This document shows positions 23,213 through 35,853 of a DNA stretch of 64,000 nucleotides, piece by piece (positions within the stretch are counted from its first letter, which is position 1; each line of letters opens with the position of its first letter). The position numbers were made by a program, and so were the translations under genes. The stretch covers positions 100,809-164,808 of the forward strand of contig DF239750.1 in assembly GCA_000507305.1 (NCBI GenBank), read 5' to 3'. This DNA is from Breviolum minutum Mf 1.05b.01 (taxonomy: Eukaryota; Sar; Dinophyceae; Suessiales; Symbiodiniaceae). Below the pieces are notes generated by a model. That model was not told where the DNA came from, did not search any database, and saw only the letters and a list, made by a program, of their open reading frames with translations.

Positions 23213-23307
23213 GAAACTAACATAGCACCTGAAAATAGACCTCTGGAAAAGGAGATTCCTATTGGAAACCATCATTTTCAGGTGCCATGTTAGTTTCAGG
23301 GAGGGTA
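23213..23307 (+). mobile_element. Foldback element, family C, near-perfect
   Basis: TACACTCCCTGAAACTAACAT pairs with ATGTTAGTTTCAGGGAGGGTA, and AGCACCTGAAAATAG with CATTTTCAGGTGC. It is the best reference copy of the family. Confidence 0.93.
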
Positions 23308-23733
23308 TCCTCCAAAAAAGACAAACATATCCAACATATCCCATCTTTTTTTGAAAAAAATCTTCAAACAATCATACCTTGGGTGGGGACATGTTCGTTC
23401 CCAGGGTAAATCTTTGTGGAGTTTTTGTTGAAAACATGGAAAACTGGGCTTCAAACCTATCATTGCAGACTTGGGTTGTTTCCCGTAGGAGAATGCCCAA
23501 AAGAACACGCGTCCAATCCCTGTGCATTTTTGTTCTTGACATCCCAAAATAAAGTACCGAACCTGAATGATCCTGTCCATGGTTTTTGAAGGAAAAGTGA
23601 TGATTTCCCAAAGACTTTTCGGTGCAAAAAGACTCAGTGGAATCTGAGTTCAAAAGTCAAGTACTTGTAGCAAAAAGAAAATTGCCACAATGCAAATGTG
23701 CATCGTGTTTGGCAGAAGTTAACAAGAAACATA

Positions 23734-23823
23734 CCCATAGGATCCATGTATGGTATATTTACCTAGATTTGGTTGATTGTTATGGTAAATGTAGGTGAAT
23801 ATACCATACATGGATCCTATGGG
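23734..23823 (+). mobile_element. Foldback element, family A, near-perfect
   Basis: A 90-base palindrome: CCCATAGGATCCATGTATGG to CCATACATGGATCCTATGGG around GGTTGATTGTTATGG. Best reference copy of family A. Confidence 0.95.
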
Positions 23824-24692
23824 CTAAAAGGTATACCTTTTTCAGTACGGCAGGGACCGGGACCGGGACCTGGAGGGATCGGGTCCCATCATGTTAGAAC
23901 AGGACCCAGGTTGGAGGTCACTCTCTGAACGACGATAGTTAGGTTCCATACCAAATATATTCATGTTTGTCAAAGTGTCTGGGGAAAATACCAAAACATT
24001 TTTTTGTTCAATACAAGGGGGTCATGTATGTACATAGGTAAATAGTAATTATATACGTATATGCATGTATGCACAATAGTACAGAAAAACAACATGTAAT
24101 ATGTACACATCAACCAGTTGCACGCAACGCCGTTCATGTGCCGCCGGGGGGGAAGTTTGACAATGAGTCGGGACAAGTCCTGTGTAGGATGAAATGATCT
24201 GGAAATCTTCAACAAAAGAAGCTGAGCTCATGGATTTTGATCAAAAGATATGCGTGAAAACACTGAAATCATATCGATATCATCATCTTGACTGTTGATC
24301 TTCCCACATTCCAATTCACATAAAACAGCTGATACTCCCCGACTGCCAAGAAGGTAGGACAAAACAGGGACTGTTGGACAAAGCTTGCTTAACCAGTTGG
24401 AAAGGCTAAAGCAATGCAAATACAGCCAGTGGATATTCACTATGTCAATTGCTCAGGAGTTAGTCCAGCAACAAAACAATTGGCTACTGTAAAATGCCCA
24501 GCAAACAAAACACAAATCTAAACGTACCAGCATCTTCCGAAGGGCGCTGTTTGATTGTAAAGGTGCCCTTATCATCCATTCAGCACCCATTGGAAGATCT
24601 AAACGTAGGTAGACATACCAAAAATGTAACAAACGTTGAGTCGTACAAAAATCTGGGCAGCACAAAAAAACGGCAGCTTTTTTCCAAGCTAC

Positions 24693-24779
24693 GTTTCAAT
24701 GGTGGCTTCTGGTTTTTTCTCTCTTGCTCTGCCAGAGCATTCTGAAAAACATCCTTCTGAAGCGCAAGGCGTTTCTTTC
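24693..24779 (-). CDS. Candidate exon, unknown, basic
   Basis: The acceptor is ACCGAG|GAAAG and the GT donor follows TTGAAAC. The open frame has KKRLALQKDVFQNALAEQER then KNQKPPLK, which is coding-like. No family is recognised. Confidence 0.5.
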
Positions 24780-25299
24780 CTCGGTGGATGAAGGAGTTGG
24801 TTTTTAAAAAACCGTGCCAGAAACGAGGAATGAACGAAGGACCGGAGAATTTTTAATGGAAGTTGCGTTTTTTTTTGTGTGTGTGGATGTGTTTTCCAAA
24901 TATGATGTGATCTATGATAGTATGTCAACTTCGAAACAAGCACGGAATGATACCGGAGAGTAGTTGGGGGACCATGACAATTCACGGAATAACTGAATAA
25001 GCAAACAAAACAGGAATCCACTGAATATATCTAGCCATCAAAGATTCAGATGTTGTTTTGCTATCATGGATACTGTTGTTGGAATGGCTATAATACATAT
25101 TGCAAATATCTCAGCTTCACACTTTGACCCTTTACCAATTTGCAATCACCAACCACCGAAGGAACAACAGGAAAAGGTAGTTTTCACTGCCATCTTTATC
25201 CCCGGAATCTCAGGAGTGAATTTTTGAGAAAAACAACCTTCAAGTAAATCTTTTTTGAACTTTAGGAGATACCTATGTTGATTGAAGTTCATGTTCATG

Positions 25300-25650
25300 T
25301 ATGACATACGTGCAAACAAAAAAAAAAATAATATATATATATATACACGTAGTAAATAAATAGATAAACATATAATTATATATATATATACAATTATATA
25401 CATATACGTTGCATATAAGATGCATCTTGGGATAGAATGGTAATACACCTCAATCCCCTCTCCCAGGATGCTGGCTTCTCACTCAGCAAAATTTCAATGT
25501 TCGGGGATCACCTGTCAACCTTTACTTCGGACTCTTAGTGGGTGGGGGGAGCAACCCAACATGTGTACAGTAGATACTATCTATAAATAAATATGTATAT
25601 AATATGTATATAAACGATGTATACTCTATACATATCATATACGTATATAC
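25300..25650. other. AT-rich stretch, nothing coding seen
   Basis: TATATA/ATGTATAT-rich sequence with no convincing frame, splice pair or intact foldback. Confidence 0.6.
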
Positions 25651-26130
25651 AATGCACATGTAAATATTTTGTTTCCAGATTTCCAGTAAAAACCCGGGAT
25701 GACATCTGAGCAACACAAAAAAAACACTTTGAGTTGAAATATCTTTTCCGGTCCAACAAACCATACAAAGATATAGGTCCGGATCGGTACAGTTCTGCTG
25801 ATGTTTTCTATGAAAAAAACATATCCAGTCCTATCCCTCGTAAAGGCCACCCTAACAAAGTGTGTGTGATGTCTTTTGTATTTTTTCAAAACAAGGCAAA
25901 ACTTAGGTCCCCTGCGTTTCAGGCTAAACCTTTCGCGAGGTTACCATGAATTTTTCAGCAAGTTACCATGATCAGACAACCCCTAAACTCAAAGGCTTGT
26001 TGTTGTTTTTTTTCCGGCAGGGTATTTTTCAGGGACAATTCCTAAGAGTGGCCAAGTAAAGATGTGGTTGAAGATTATAGCCCTTCATCAATTCAAACCT
26101 CAACTAATTGGTTAGTTGTTTTTTTGGGTT

Positions 26131-26210
26131 GTTGGTTTGGAATCCTATATAGGATCCCCTTGTGAAAGGGACTATTCCTTGGGGGTACCACGATCAAATC
26201 CCAAACCAAC
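26131..26210 (+). mobile_element. Foldback element, family G, short
   Basis: GTTGGTTTGGAATCC to ATCCCAAACCAAC with CCCCTTGTGAAAGGG inside. Confidence 0.8.
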
Positions 26211-27416
26211 ACTTAACCATGAGCTGAAAACCCCCGTTTCGGCCCGTTTGGATCTCGCCAAAAATCGTGCGCGCTCCGCAGGATCTTGGAAGAATTCTTC
26301 GCTGCTCATTTCCGCTTGCCACTGTTCCTTGCAGGTTTTTGCTTGGCCTTTTCCCCCAAAAAAACAAACAAATCTGATGTAAAGCATGTTTGGGACACAA
26401 AATGACTCAAATCAGATGGGTCATGATTGGCGTGTGTATGGTGTATAAATGAATCTCTCTTCATTTTCAATCACCATGTTTCATGTGCAATCACAATTTT
26501 GATCATACCTTGCGGCCAACTCAGGAAAATGAAGGGCATGAACATGATATGTCAACACTTCTGACCGTCTTGATCTGCTTTTTGACTGCCAAAGACACTA
26601 GCAAAGTCAAAGTGGATGGTGATCAAAAGGTAGTTTCAGTCACTGTCATGAATCAGACTTGCATATTAACCTATATCTATTCATCTGCGTGCCACGCTTT
26701 GAGAATGGAACCTTCAGCCCTCATATAACCTTGTGTCACTATTTTTTACGTCCCTCATTATCTGGAAATAGGAGGCTTTGAGTTGCCACTTGAAAACTCC
26801 ATCAACTCCATCCAAATAAAATCAGGCAAACAAAACCCAAAGATCTCTGCATACCCGGCCAAATTTGAACGGGGGAACAAAGCGATTGAAAAAGATACAG
26901 CTACAGCCACGTCAACTCCTCTTCAAACAGTTTCATCTTCTAGTATTTTGTTCGGATATTACCGTCGATGGACAAAATTCTTTAATACAGGCTTTTTCAA
27001 CTATCCCAAGGGTTTTAAACCAAGGGATTAAACTGTCCATCACCAGCATCTAAGCTAATATCTTCGTTTCAAGTTTCAATTTTCAGGGATTTATTTGAAG
27101 CTGCTTATGCAGGCACCTTCACCCCATCTGCAAACAAAAAAAATCGCGTGTTCAACCCCCCCAAACTCCAAATTTGCTCATCAATTTTGGTATACCCCCC
27201 CCCACCCAGGATTCCAGTACCAAACAAAGGTTTAGCTTAGGATTCCCTACAAAAAATATAATGGTCCTGGTGGTGAACTGGGAATCCTACATCGGGGGTA
27301 TACAAGAGGTAGCCGTCCATTCCCACGATTCCTTTTGGTCCTACCAATTGGGATGCTACCACCCCGTTTGATCAGTCACTTGGACTTCCAGGGGAAAAGG
27401 TTGAAACCTCAATTGG

Positions 27417-27532
27417 TACCCGCCGGGTAAACTAACATAGCTGGCTGGAAAACCCACCATTTTTTATCCGGAGATACATCTTCATTTCGGGTCCATGTTC
27501 CAGCCAGCTATGTTAGGACCTACCGGAGTGTA
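27417..27532 (+). mobile_element. Foldback element, family D
   Basis: TACCCGCCGGGTAAACTAACA to TGTTAGGACCTACCGGAGTGTA; inner CAGCTGGCTGGAA / TTCCAGCCAGCTA arms, like the right side of the 2542 copy. Confidence 0.88.
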
Positions 27533-28597
27533 TCCTTTGTAAAAACTCAATGACTCAATGCCAATCAAAGTTACAACTTTCTCTTTCTGAGCCTTGTAGT
27601 AACGTTCAAGTCGCTCCTGGAAGCAGCTGGATGTTGGTACACCCTGGTGGTGCTTAATTTAAGGACGCCAAAGCCAAAGATGTTTCCAATATGAATCAAC
27701 CTCCCAAAATAGCCCCAAAATTCCATTCAATTGCTATACCTATTATTGTAGATATTGCTGATGCACATTGCTTTGAAACAATGATAAACCCGAGAATACA
27801 AAATTGATATTTCATCCCATAGATTTGCAAAAAATCACCCCTCACCTGCCCAGTTTGTGGTTTGCACAATACCTGTTTCACTTAAGGATTAACGTCAGAA
27901 CGGCTTGATGCTTGATGTTGGGGAAACTGTTTTTTCTTTCACGGAAGTTGGGAGTTCAAAACATGTATCAAAACAGCCATGGCTTTCTGTATTTGTTCGA
28001 GTTCCAAAAGTAATTTTTGTTTCACCAGTTTTGGGGTATCAGTTGGGCCCTGCCGAAAAACTGGTTTACAGTAACTTAGTGAAGGTTAAAAACAGCCTGT
28101 CCTTCGTTAAACCAAATGAATATATAGATGGTTTACCCATTGTGAACCAGGGTTTTTGGCAACCTTCGATGTATCCATTCTTTTTGTTTAGTAAAGCGTT
28201 TCCTGATGATTGAGGTATCCATATCTCAAGTTTCGTAGTTTCAGCTTCAGGAAACTGTTTCGGAAGTTGAAAAAAAACCTTAGCATGGATTACTCTTCCT
28301 CCCTAAAGCCATCATGATGGAAGCAGAAATTGGTTGGGATCCCTCCAACTGGTGGGGAAAAAACAAATCAATGAAGCATGCTTCTGCTGAGAGAGGCCCT
28401 CGCTGCCAGGCTTCTTTTTGTGTGTACGTACTTACTCAGCAGATCAGGTCAAGCTTAACTGTTACCAACCACTTGGTGGTTGTTTTTGCCCATGTGACAA
28501 ATTATGCGCAAGTCAACTTGGATCGATCATCTCAGATGTAGGGATCGGGGGATCCGGGGTAGATATAACCAAAAATGTTTGAAACATCCACCATGGC

Positions 28598-28696
28598 CTA
28601 CCAGCACCTTCAAAAGGGGTGCCAATTAAACCCTAAAGGATGGTTAATTTTTCCTCCCTTTTTTTCAAACCATTTTGGCACCCAAGGTGCTGGTAG
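28598..28696 (+). mobile_element. Foldback element, family J
   Basis: CTACCAGCACCTTCAAAAGG pairs with the end GGCACCCAAGGTGCTGGTAG; inner AACCCTAAAGGATGGTT. It is the only copy seen. Confidence 0.85.
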
Positions 28697-28733
28697 ATCA
28701 TTTCACTGATTGATTCATGACTGTGTTTTCTCA

Positions 28734-28838
28734 TACCCTCCGGTAAACAAACATAGCAATGGAACATCCCCATCTTGAATAGGAAATACATCTTCAAATG
28801 GTGGATTTTCCATTGCTATGTTAGATTACCGGAGTGTA
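28734..28838 (+). mobile_element. Foldback element, family D
   Basis: TACCCTCCGGTAAACAAACATAG to CTATGTTAGATTACCGGAGTGTA; inner AATGGAACATCCCCAT and the ATTTTCCATTG arm. Confidence 0.9.
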
Positions 28839-30840
28839 ATAATCAACGGATTACCTAGCCAATCACCACCACCTTGCAAAACCTTCACCCAGTTGGCCCA
28901 GTTCACTCCTTCTCTCGATTCTCCATCTCCTTTTGTCTCTTCCTCAAGTCGAAAGAATCTTCAAAAATTTACGAATTCACAAATGTGTTTCACCACTCAA
29001 GAAACATACTTGTTGTCTTCAAAGATTCTGGAACAGCCTGTGTATTGACTGCACAGCCAAAAAAAAACGCAGCACATAAAACCATCTTTTTTGAGCCCGA
29101 CTGAACTGCCTGTCTGATCACAACAAAAACATAGAAAAACAACGACTGATTTCTCCCCCCAGCGAGATTTGAAAATCTTGAAATCCTTCCAACAGGGCGA
29201 AACATCTGGGCTAAACATGAGAGCTTCTAGAGGTAAATTCAATTGGTGATAATCTAAGTATGTGTTGGGCAAATCCCAGTATAACTAAAGTGGCTAGTAT
29301 GAATGTATTCAATAATGTATACATTTGCCCTACTTTTTTGACAAACCAAACCTATTTGCAGCCAAGTAATTGTTTTTTGAATGAAAGCAAAGCTTCTCTT
29401 CCTCCCTCTGTGCCTTTTCCATTTCGATCTTTTGAGCCTGAATTGAAATCTGTCAAACTTTGAGCTCTTTCTTCGGATATGTAAATATACGCATATATAT
29501 AAATATAAATTATAATATATACATGTTATACATGATATACATGTATGTAAAGACACACAACAAAAACGGAAAAACGGGATTCATGCTCTTTTCATGCAAG
29601 ACTTCTTTAAACCAGATTTCTGAAGCATGTACGAATCCAAGGGTGCAGGTATTGTGTGTTTCACTTGTTGAGGCTTTCATATATCCCAAAGATTGGATCG
29701 GCATCAACAGTAGGCTCCCACCAGCAATTTTACAACGAACAAAAATCATGTCATTGTGGATCATTGTGGACTTGTCAGGATTTGCATAGCAAAATCAGCA
29801 GAACTCCTAATCTTTGGATGGGCCATGATGGACCAAAATCATGAAGAATACATAAAAAGGTACACTTGGACAACGATCTGGACAACATTTTCTGCAAGTT
29901 GTCTGTGTTGGCATATCTCGTTTACAGTATGAACCCCTGACCAAGGTGTGCGAACTGGATAGGAAACACATGTTAAACTTCACGGTCCTTCAGGGGTTCA
30001 ATTGGCACCTCTTGAAAGGTGCTTCTATACGACTACAATACTGGAGATACAACCAAACAACTGAACGATCCTCCATCAAAAGTAATGAAAAAAGCGATGA
30101 TGGGAGGTCATCATTTAGCGATTCCCAGAATCCTATTTGCAATTTCATATGGGAGGGGCAAAGAAAACCTATTTGCAATGGAAAAACTTGAAGGTATCCA
30201 TTTTTACACTGCGCCATGATTGCTGGAGGTGTAACCATCATGCCTGCTAGTCATTGGATGCATATCATATTATGACGGCGATGACAACACATCCATGACC
30301 CTTTTTTGTCCTTTCACATGAATGATTTACAGAAACAAATTCATGTGTTCAACACTGCACTGAATAAAACATGAAACATTGCATCTTCTCAAACATAATT
30401 TGCTGGTTTTGAGAAAAATAGAAACATGTAATTATGTCGAAAGTCCATTTTGCAATGCCAATACTAGCAGCCGTTGTATCCAGTACCAAACATTATCCTG
30501 TAAAAATACGAAGTCTGAAGGGTCACTTCCAATGTAACGGAACTGTGGAAGGATAGTTGAAATCTTGTAAATCATACGATATCAACTGGGCAAATGACTC
30601 CAATTCAAAAAGAAAAGAATTCTTGAGAGCATTTTGGGGAGGGATTCCCTTGCTACATTTCACCACCAGCATTTCAGCAAAAATCTCAACCGGCGGTTTG
30701 TTTGGGGCCGACGTAATTTGCCCAGAAACATACTTCAAATTGTTTTGGTAATGATTTTTTTCTGGTTTTTTGAGTGAAAAAACAGAAACATCACATCAAA
30801 ACAACCATTGACAGCTTTTCTGCTTCCTGCAAAAACCACC

Positions 30841-30925
30841 CAGTTGTTGGTGGTTTCAATCCAGTTGAAAAATGGTAGTCAAATTGGATCATTTCCCCAA
30901 GTAGGGTTGAAAACACCACACCTAG
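30841..30925 (+). mobile_element. Foldback element, family B, short right arm
   Basis: CAGTTGTTGGTGGTTTCAATCC to AACACCACACCTAG; core TCAAATTGGATCATTTCCCC. Confidence 0.85.
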
Positions 30926-31089
30926 TAACATACCCCATAGGGAAAATGCTGGGAAGGGCCACTTGGGATGGGCCCCTGAATAATTCACCCCTAACATACA
31001 CCTTATATAATTAGTGGCTATTGATTGGGTCCCAATCCCCTTTAACAGGGCTCCAACAGGGTGGGTTAACTGTTTTACTGTTTTCTCTT

Positions 31090-31224
31090 TGATTATCCCA
31101 TTAATGCTGTTGATGGCTGAAATCTTGCACCAGTTGATAGGTAGTTTATCCCATTACTTACAAGGTGTTATATATACTAGGTGGTGCAGGATTTCAGCCA
31201 TCAACAGCACTGGATAATCCCATC
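31090..31224 (+). mobile_element. Foldback element, family F, long arms
   Basis: GATTATCCCATTAATGCTGT..TGATGGCTGAAATCTTGCACC pairs with GGTGCAGGATTTCAGCCATC..AACAGCACTGGATAATCCC. Confidence 0.92.
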
Positions 31225-31329
31225 AGATCATCCAGCTGGGATAACTTTGAATTGTCAAGATTTTCCTCCCATGAATCCCATGGGTGGTGATAGTCCACCA
31301 GGAAAATCCCTGCTTGATTACAGTAGTTG

Positions 31330-31522
31330 AAAAGTAGATGGCACAGTCCCTACATATTGGTATATAGGTGTTTCCAAAAATAGTGGTATCCCAAAATGGA
31401 TGGTTTATAATGGAAAACCCTGTTAAAATAGATGATTTGGGGGTACCATTATTTTCGGAAACATCCATATAAGGACCCTTTACTAACCTACCTTTTGGTA
31501 TCGGCAAGCCATCTATTTTGAC
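31330..31522 (+). mobile_element. Foldback element, family I, interrupted by a family E copy
   Basis: The outer arms AAAAGTAGATGGCACAGTCC and GGCAAGCCATCTATTTTGACC match the empty family I copy at 8826. Its loop is split by the complete family E hairpin at 31361-31471. Confidence 0.85.
31361..31471 (+). mobile_element. Foldback element, family E, nested
   Basis: GGTGTTTCCAAAAATAGTGGTA pairs with TACCATTATTTTCGGAAACATCC; flanked by TATA / ATA, possibly a target duplication. Confidence 0.9.
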
Positions 31523-31975
31523 CTCTCCCGGTATCCCATTAAAACTTCACCACTCGAGGAAATCCTTCGAATCGCAGCCTAGCAACAATACCCTTTTCCA
31601 TATCCCGGCGGAGCTCGACTTGGCGCATGTCTCTTTGTTTTTGACCTCAACAAATGGTGGTAAAGTAGGATCTAAATCACCAAGAATTGGGAAATAACGA
31701 TATCATATGTGAGCCACTTAGATACCACGCTATACAAATAAAATGATGTATCATCTATGCATTTCATACATATGTATTCAATTTTAATATTGCTTCCTTG
31801 GAGGTTTTGAGGTATATGCAACTTAACCTTTGTTAGCAGATCTGTTCCACTTCTCCCTTGATGGATGGTGTCTCGGCTGTAAAGCCATGTATACAACGCA
31901 TACCCGGCTCCCAGCACTGTGGTCTCTCATGTGAAATACATATATCAGAAACGGAAAGTACACTTTACCCTCCGT

Positions 31976-32073
31976 CCCTACAACTAACGTAACCCCTGAA
32001 AATTAATGGTTGGAAGACTACTTTCCTTTTGGGGAGGCTTATCTTCACGGGCTATGTTAGTTTTAGGGACGGT
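31976..32073 (+). mobile_element. Foldback element, family C
   Basis: TACCCTCCGTCCCTACAACTAACG to CTATGTTAGTTTTAGGGACGGT. Confidence 0.85.
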
Positions 32074-32615
32074 CGAGATCATGTTCCGCCTCTTAATCAT
32101 CACTTGTTGTGAGGCTTTTTCTTTACGATTTGAATGGTTGCACTATGACAATTTCACAGAATTGGCTACACAAAATGGGCATGTGCCCAAACAAGCTGTC
32201 CTCTTCACCATGAAGAACTGCTACAGTATGAAGATCTTTGAAAAGCTATGAAGATCAACTGATTAACATGACGATTTCTTCACTGTCACTTGGATATAAA
32301 GGATCTAATCTGATATAATCTCCATGAAATAAAATTAAAAATCAAGTCCCCAATGACAAACGCAATCATCTTTCATATGGCTAATAGACAAAATCATCCA
32401 ATCAGTTGGGATCTTGAAGCATATCAACTGGTGCAGGATATTATCACCTGTCAAATCCAAGCATTTGTAGAAAGAATTGAATAACATCGATCACCATAGG
32501 TTCAAGCCACAAGCAAATCTCTGGACATTTTTGCAGCATTTAGTGGCAGCATTTGGATGGAACAATCAATGAATCATGATTTGAATCATCCCTTAAAATG
32601 GTCCCTAATTGATGT

Positions 32616-32729
32616 GTACTCCCGAAGTTTAACATAGCCCCTGAAAAGTTAGCATCCCAAAAGGAAAATTCCAACCATCCTCTTGCAGGGGCGAGCTGTT
32701 ATATATTGTTAAACTTCACGGGAGCGTAC
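32616..32729 (+). mobile_element. Foldback element, family C (GTACTCCCGAAGTTTAAC variant)
   Basis: GTACTCCCGAAGTTTAACATAG to TGTTAAACTTCACGGGAGCGTAC. Confidence 0.88.
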
Positions 32730-33075
32730 ATCGTGGATGTGTACATCTCTCCAACAGTAAGCTGTTACTGGGATACTTCTTGTCGTCACTGTTACTGGGA
32801 GGGGGGCTTCCCCCAATCATTAATATCATCCTTCCCCTTCAACTCATGGTTTTTTGGTTGAGGCAATATGTACACTCGGCAGGCCCAATTGGCCTTCCCC
32901 CCCATTTTGCCTGGTAAATTTGGTCAAAAATCATATTGTGTCACCCACATCCGAAATCGTGATATAGATACCGTATGTGTGTTTATACATGAAACTTAAA
33001 ACTATTATATACACATATACATGTATCAACGCTATTTTGGTGCAAGAATTTCCACGCCTCAAATACCTTTTTCAT

Positions 33076-33179
33076 TCACTCGACCCGCTTTCCGGGAAAG
33101 CGACGTTTCTGTAGCTCCTCCTGATGCCAGAGTTCATCATCCAAGGCGATTTCCAAAGCTTGGATACGTTCAGCCAAAC
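33076..33179 (-). CDS. Candidate last exon of an unknown gene (coiled-coil C-terminus)
   Basis: After the acceptor CAACTCAG| the only sensible frame reads LAERIQALEIALDDELWHQ, then EELQKRRFPGKRVE and a TGA. The heptad-like helix and basic tail are strongly coding-like. There is no downstream donor, so it would be the end of a gene. A family F foldback begins 38 bases upstream. Confidence 0.6.
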
Positions 33180-33216
33180 CTGAGTTGATGACGACAAAAC
33201 GTCACAGCCCAACCCG

Positions 33217-33321
33217 TACTGTTGATGGACGAAATCCTGCACCACCTGGGATGGTTAAAACCCTATAAATAATGGGATAATCATCATCCTTGGTGGTGCA
33301 AGATTTTGTCCATCAACAGTA
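33217..33321 (+). mobile_element. Foldback element, family F
   Basis: TACTGTTGATGGACGAAATCC..TGCACCACCTGGGATGG pairs with CCTTGGTGGTGCAAGATTTTG..TCCATCAACAGTA. Confidence 0.92.
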
Positions 33322-33324
33322 TCA

Positions 33325-33404
33325 TCCATGGGATGATTGTATATTTAATTATATTTACCTACATGAATGGTTGACTTTTTATGGTATGTGATGGATCCTA
33401 TGGG
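33325..33404 (+). mobile_element. Foldback element, family A, decayed, abutting family F
   Basis: ATCCATGGGATGATTGTATA to GTGATGGATCCTATGGG around CTACATGAATGGTTGAC. It starts 3 bases after the family F copy. Confidence 0.8.
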
Positions 33405-33523
33405 CAACATCCATGTTTTAACAGGGTTAATCAAAAAAAGTGGTTTCCCTTATTGAAGGCCTTAATAAACCCGTGTTTCTGGCGGGGGGTCGTTAGGTTC
33501 CAAGTCAGACTGATTGACCCTGC

Positions 33524-33620
33524 TCCCATCCATGGGATGATTGTATATTTACCTACATGAATGGTTGATTGTTATGCGGTATGATGCTGTATGTACATAA
33601 ATATACCAAGGATCCTATGG
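33524..33620 (+). mobile_element. Foldback element, family A
   Basis: CCCATCCATGGGATGATTG to ATATACCAAGGATCCTATGG; a sister of the preceding copy 120 bases away. Confidence 0.82.
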
Positions 33621-34286
33621 ACACCATTTGTGCGTAAATCGGTCAGGCAGATTCACAGGGTTGTTTCTGCAAAAAAAATGAAAGGAAGAAACTAATACAA
33701 GGGGTGGAGTCAGACATGTGATGCTTACAACCAAAAAGGGAAATGGTTTGTGATAGTTTCCACTGGCCACCCAGTGATTTTGAGGATTTCAATCAAGCCA
33801 AAACACTTTCCATTCGGTGATAGGTAATCCATGGTAATACCATTCATACAATCCGTTCTTCCAAAGGATAGAAACACTTCCCAATCATTCCAATAACATC
33901 GGGGCAGGACAGGGGAAGGCTTGCTCGTCTGACTCATCTACTGTTACTGTATCCTAGCTACTGTGGGATATATGATAAGTCCAAGCGTTATGAAACCTCC
34001 CAGTAGTGGCAAGAGACTCCTGTCCAAGGCGAACTTCATGTACATTACAAATCTGACCTAGCACCATGAATGAAACATCCTTCAGTACGGTAGCTTTCCG
34101 GATATCCACATTTTCCCATAGGGAAATGCAAACCTGACATGGACACAACACGCAAACATGGTGAGGTTGTGCGATATGACAGTAGGGTACCAGCCTCTAA
34201 ACTCCCATTGGTTCCCTCTCGTAGGAGATGGTCCCTCATCACCTCAACTGTCAGGATTTATATATACTCATTATTCACTATAATAA

Positions 34287-34363
34287 CTAGTTGGTGGTTT
34301 CAACCCATTTGAAAACAAATAGGGATGAAAATTAAAAAAAATATATGAGTTGCCACCACCTAG
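34287..34363 (+). mobile_element. Foldback element, family B, internally deleted
   Basis: CTAGTTGGTGGTTTCAACCC to GAGTTGCCACCACCTAG but lacking the TTGGATCATTTCCCC core. Confidence 0.88.
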
Positions 34364-35280
34364 ATAAGGATTCCCATGATTAAAGCTGGGATAACCATCC
34401 CTAACAACAGGAGTTGATCAACCCTGACAGCTGGCACATATGGTAAACTTCCAAACTTGCCAGTTTACACTTGTTGGTTTATAGGGGTTCCGGGTTCCTT
34501 TTTAAAGGTTCTTATCATAATATATAGCTGGGTCGCATAATTCCCTATATCCAGCAAATTACCAATGTGTTTTGGATACTGCTCATGTGTATTTTCATTG
34601 TGCCAGGAACGACGCTCTTGGTACTCTTCCATCTTCACTGCGCGTTCCAGGTTCTTCCGGGTGTCTTGTGCCGCACGAAAGCGAGCCTTGTTCGAATGTA
34701 CATGGGACATGCTTCAAAGGGTTTGGTGAAGATAATGGTGATAATGTACACCAGGTAAAAATAGATGGAACAGTTACCATGTATTGGCTTATGCACCCTG
34801 TATTAACCTTCCTTTTGGATCCTTGTGGGGACTGTGCGAATGTACTTTGACCATGGGGTAAATATCGCATGATGATCTCAATGTTTGTGTTTCTAATTCA
34901 ATCAAGGTCTCAAGTGAACAGCTCTTAATCTCACTAACTTGTCTTTTCATCCTGTGGTTTTATCCAGTGACATCCGGTATATAATGGATACACCCCCGAA
35001 AACTAACATGGATACTGGAATGGCACCATTTTTGAAAGGAGATACATTTAAAAACCCATCATTTTTGGTAGTTCTATAGATTCATCCCCTTCTCCAAAAA
35101 AAAACCAACGCCTCGTTTTAGCCACCATTGGATCCCTGCAACTTCGCCGAAAGAAGCATGGATTCATTCCCACCAAAAATAAAGAACTTGGGACTCCAAA
35201 CAAACAGTTCTTTTAATGGATGGCAATGGTCATTATATAACGATCATTTCACCATGTAAAGACTTGGAATCATCAGAGAA

Positions 35281-35334
35281 TCATCATCATCAACATCATC
35301 ATCATCAACATCATCATCATCATCATCATCATCC
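35281..35334 (+). repeat. (ATC)n microsatellite
   Basis: Repeated CATCAT with occasional CAACAT units. Confidence 0.9.
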
Positions 35335-35403
35335 AAAAGCGAAACAACCATTTAATATCAACGGTTGGCGCCCCAATCAGGGCTCCATCCGAAAATCACC
35401 AAC

Positions 35404-35527
35404 CTTTTTAGCAACTTCCAAACCTCTTCCCGCCCCGCCTCTGGAAGTGGTTGTACCCCTCGCGGGCTTCTGGATACCAAGGCTTTCTCTGGCAACGCAT
35501 CTTTCAGCGCGCGACCGCGCACGGTGC
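35404..35527 (-). CDS. Candidate exon, unknown, GC-rich
   Basis: The acceptor is CGGAG|GCACC and the donor AAAAAG|GTTGGTG. One frame is open with TVRGRALKDALPEKALVSR and later GREEVWKLLKRL. GC content is well above background. Confidence 0.45.
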
Positions 35528-35784
35528 CTCCGTGTTATTCTGGGAACAACCATGGGGTCCGGTTTTTTTTCCGGTGGTGCTGTTGAATCCATGTTGAGTA
35601 ACAAAAAAACCCTTCCAATTCAAACATGCTGCGTTTTTTGATACATGGAAGAAAGGGAAAAAAAAACATCAAAACAATTTGAAATCAATTTGAATGCGCA
35701 TGCCAGAAAGAAGAACTTTGTTTTCTGTTTCAGAAACGTTCCTTCCATGTTGGGCATAAGGGTCAGGATAAAGTTGATATCGAA

Positions 35785-35853
35785 TTATTCTGGAGGGATC
35801 CGGTCAACGAAAAACGCCGAGGTGCTATGAACTCGCTTTCCGCACAGCACCAC
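35785..35853 (-). CDS. Candidate short exon, unknown
   Basis: A strong pyrimidine-rich acceptor (GTTTTTTTTTTACAG|) is followed by VVLCGKRVHSTSAFFVDRIP and a stop soon after. Other frames are also open. Confidence 0.33.
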   Translation of the reverse strand: MVLCGKRVHSTSAFFVDRIPPE

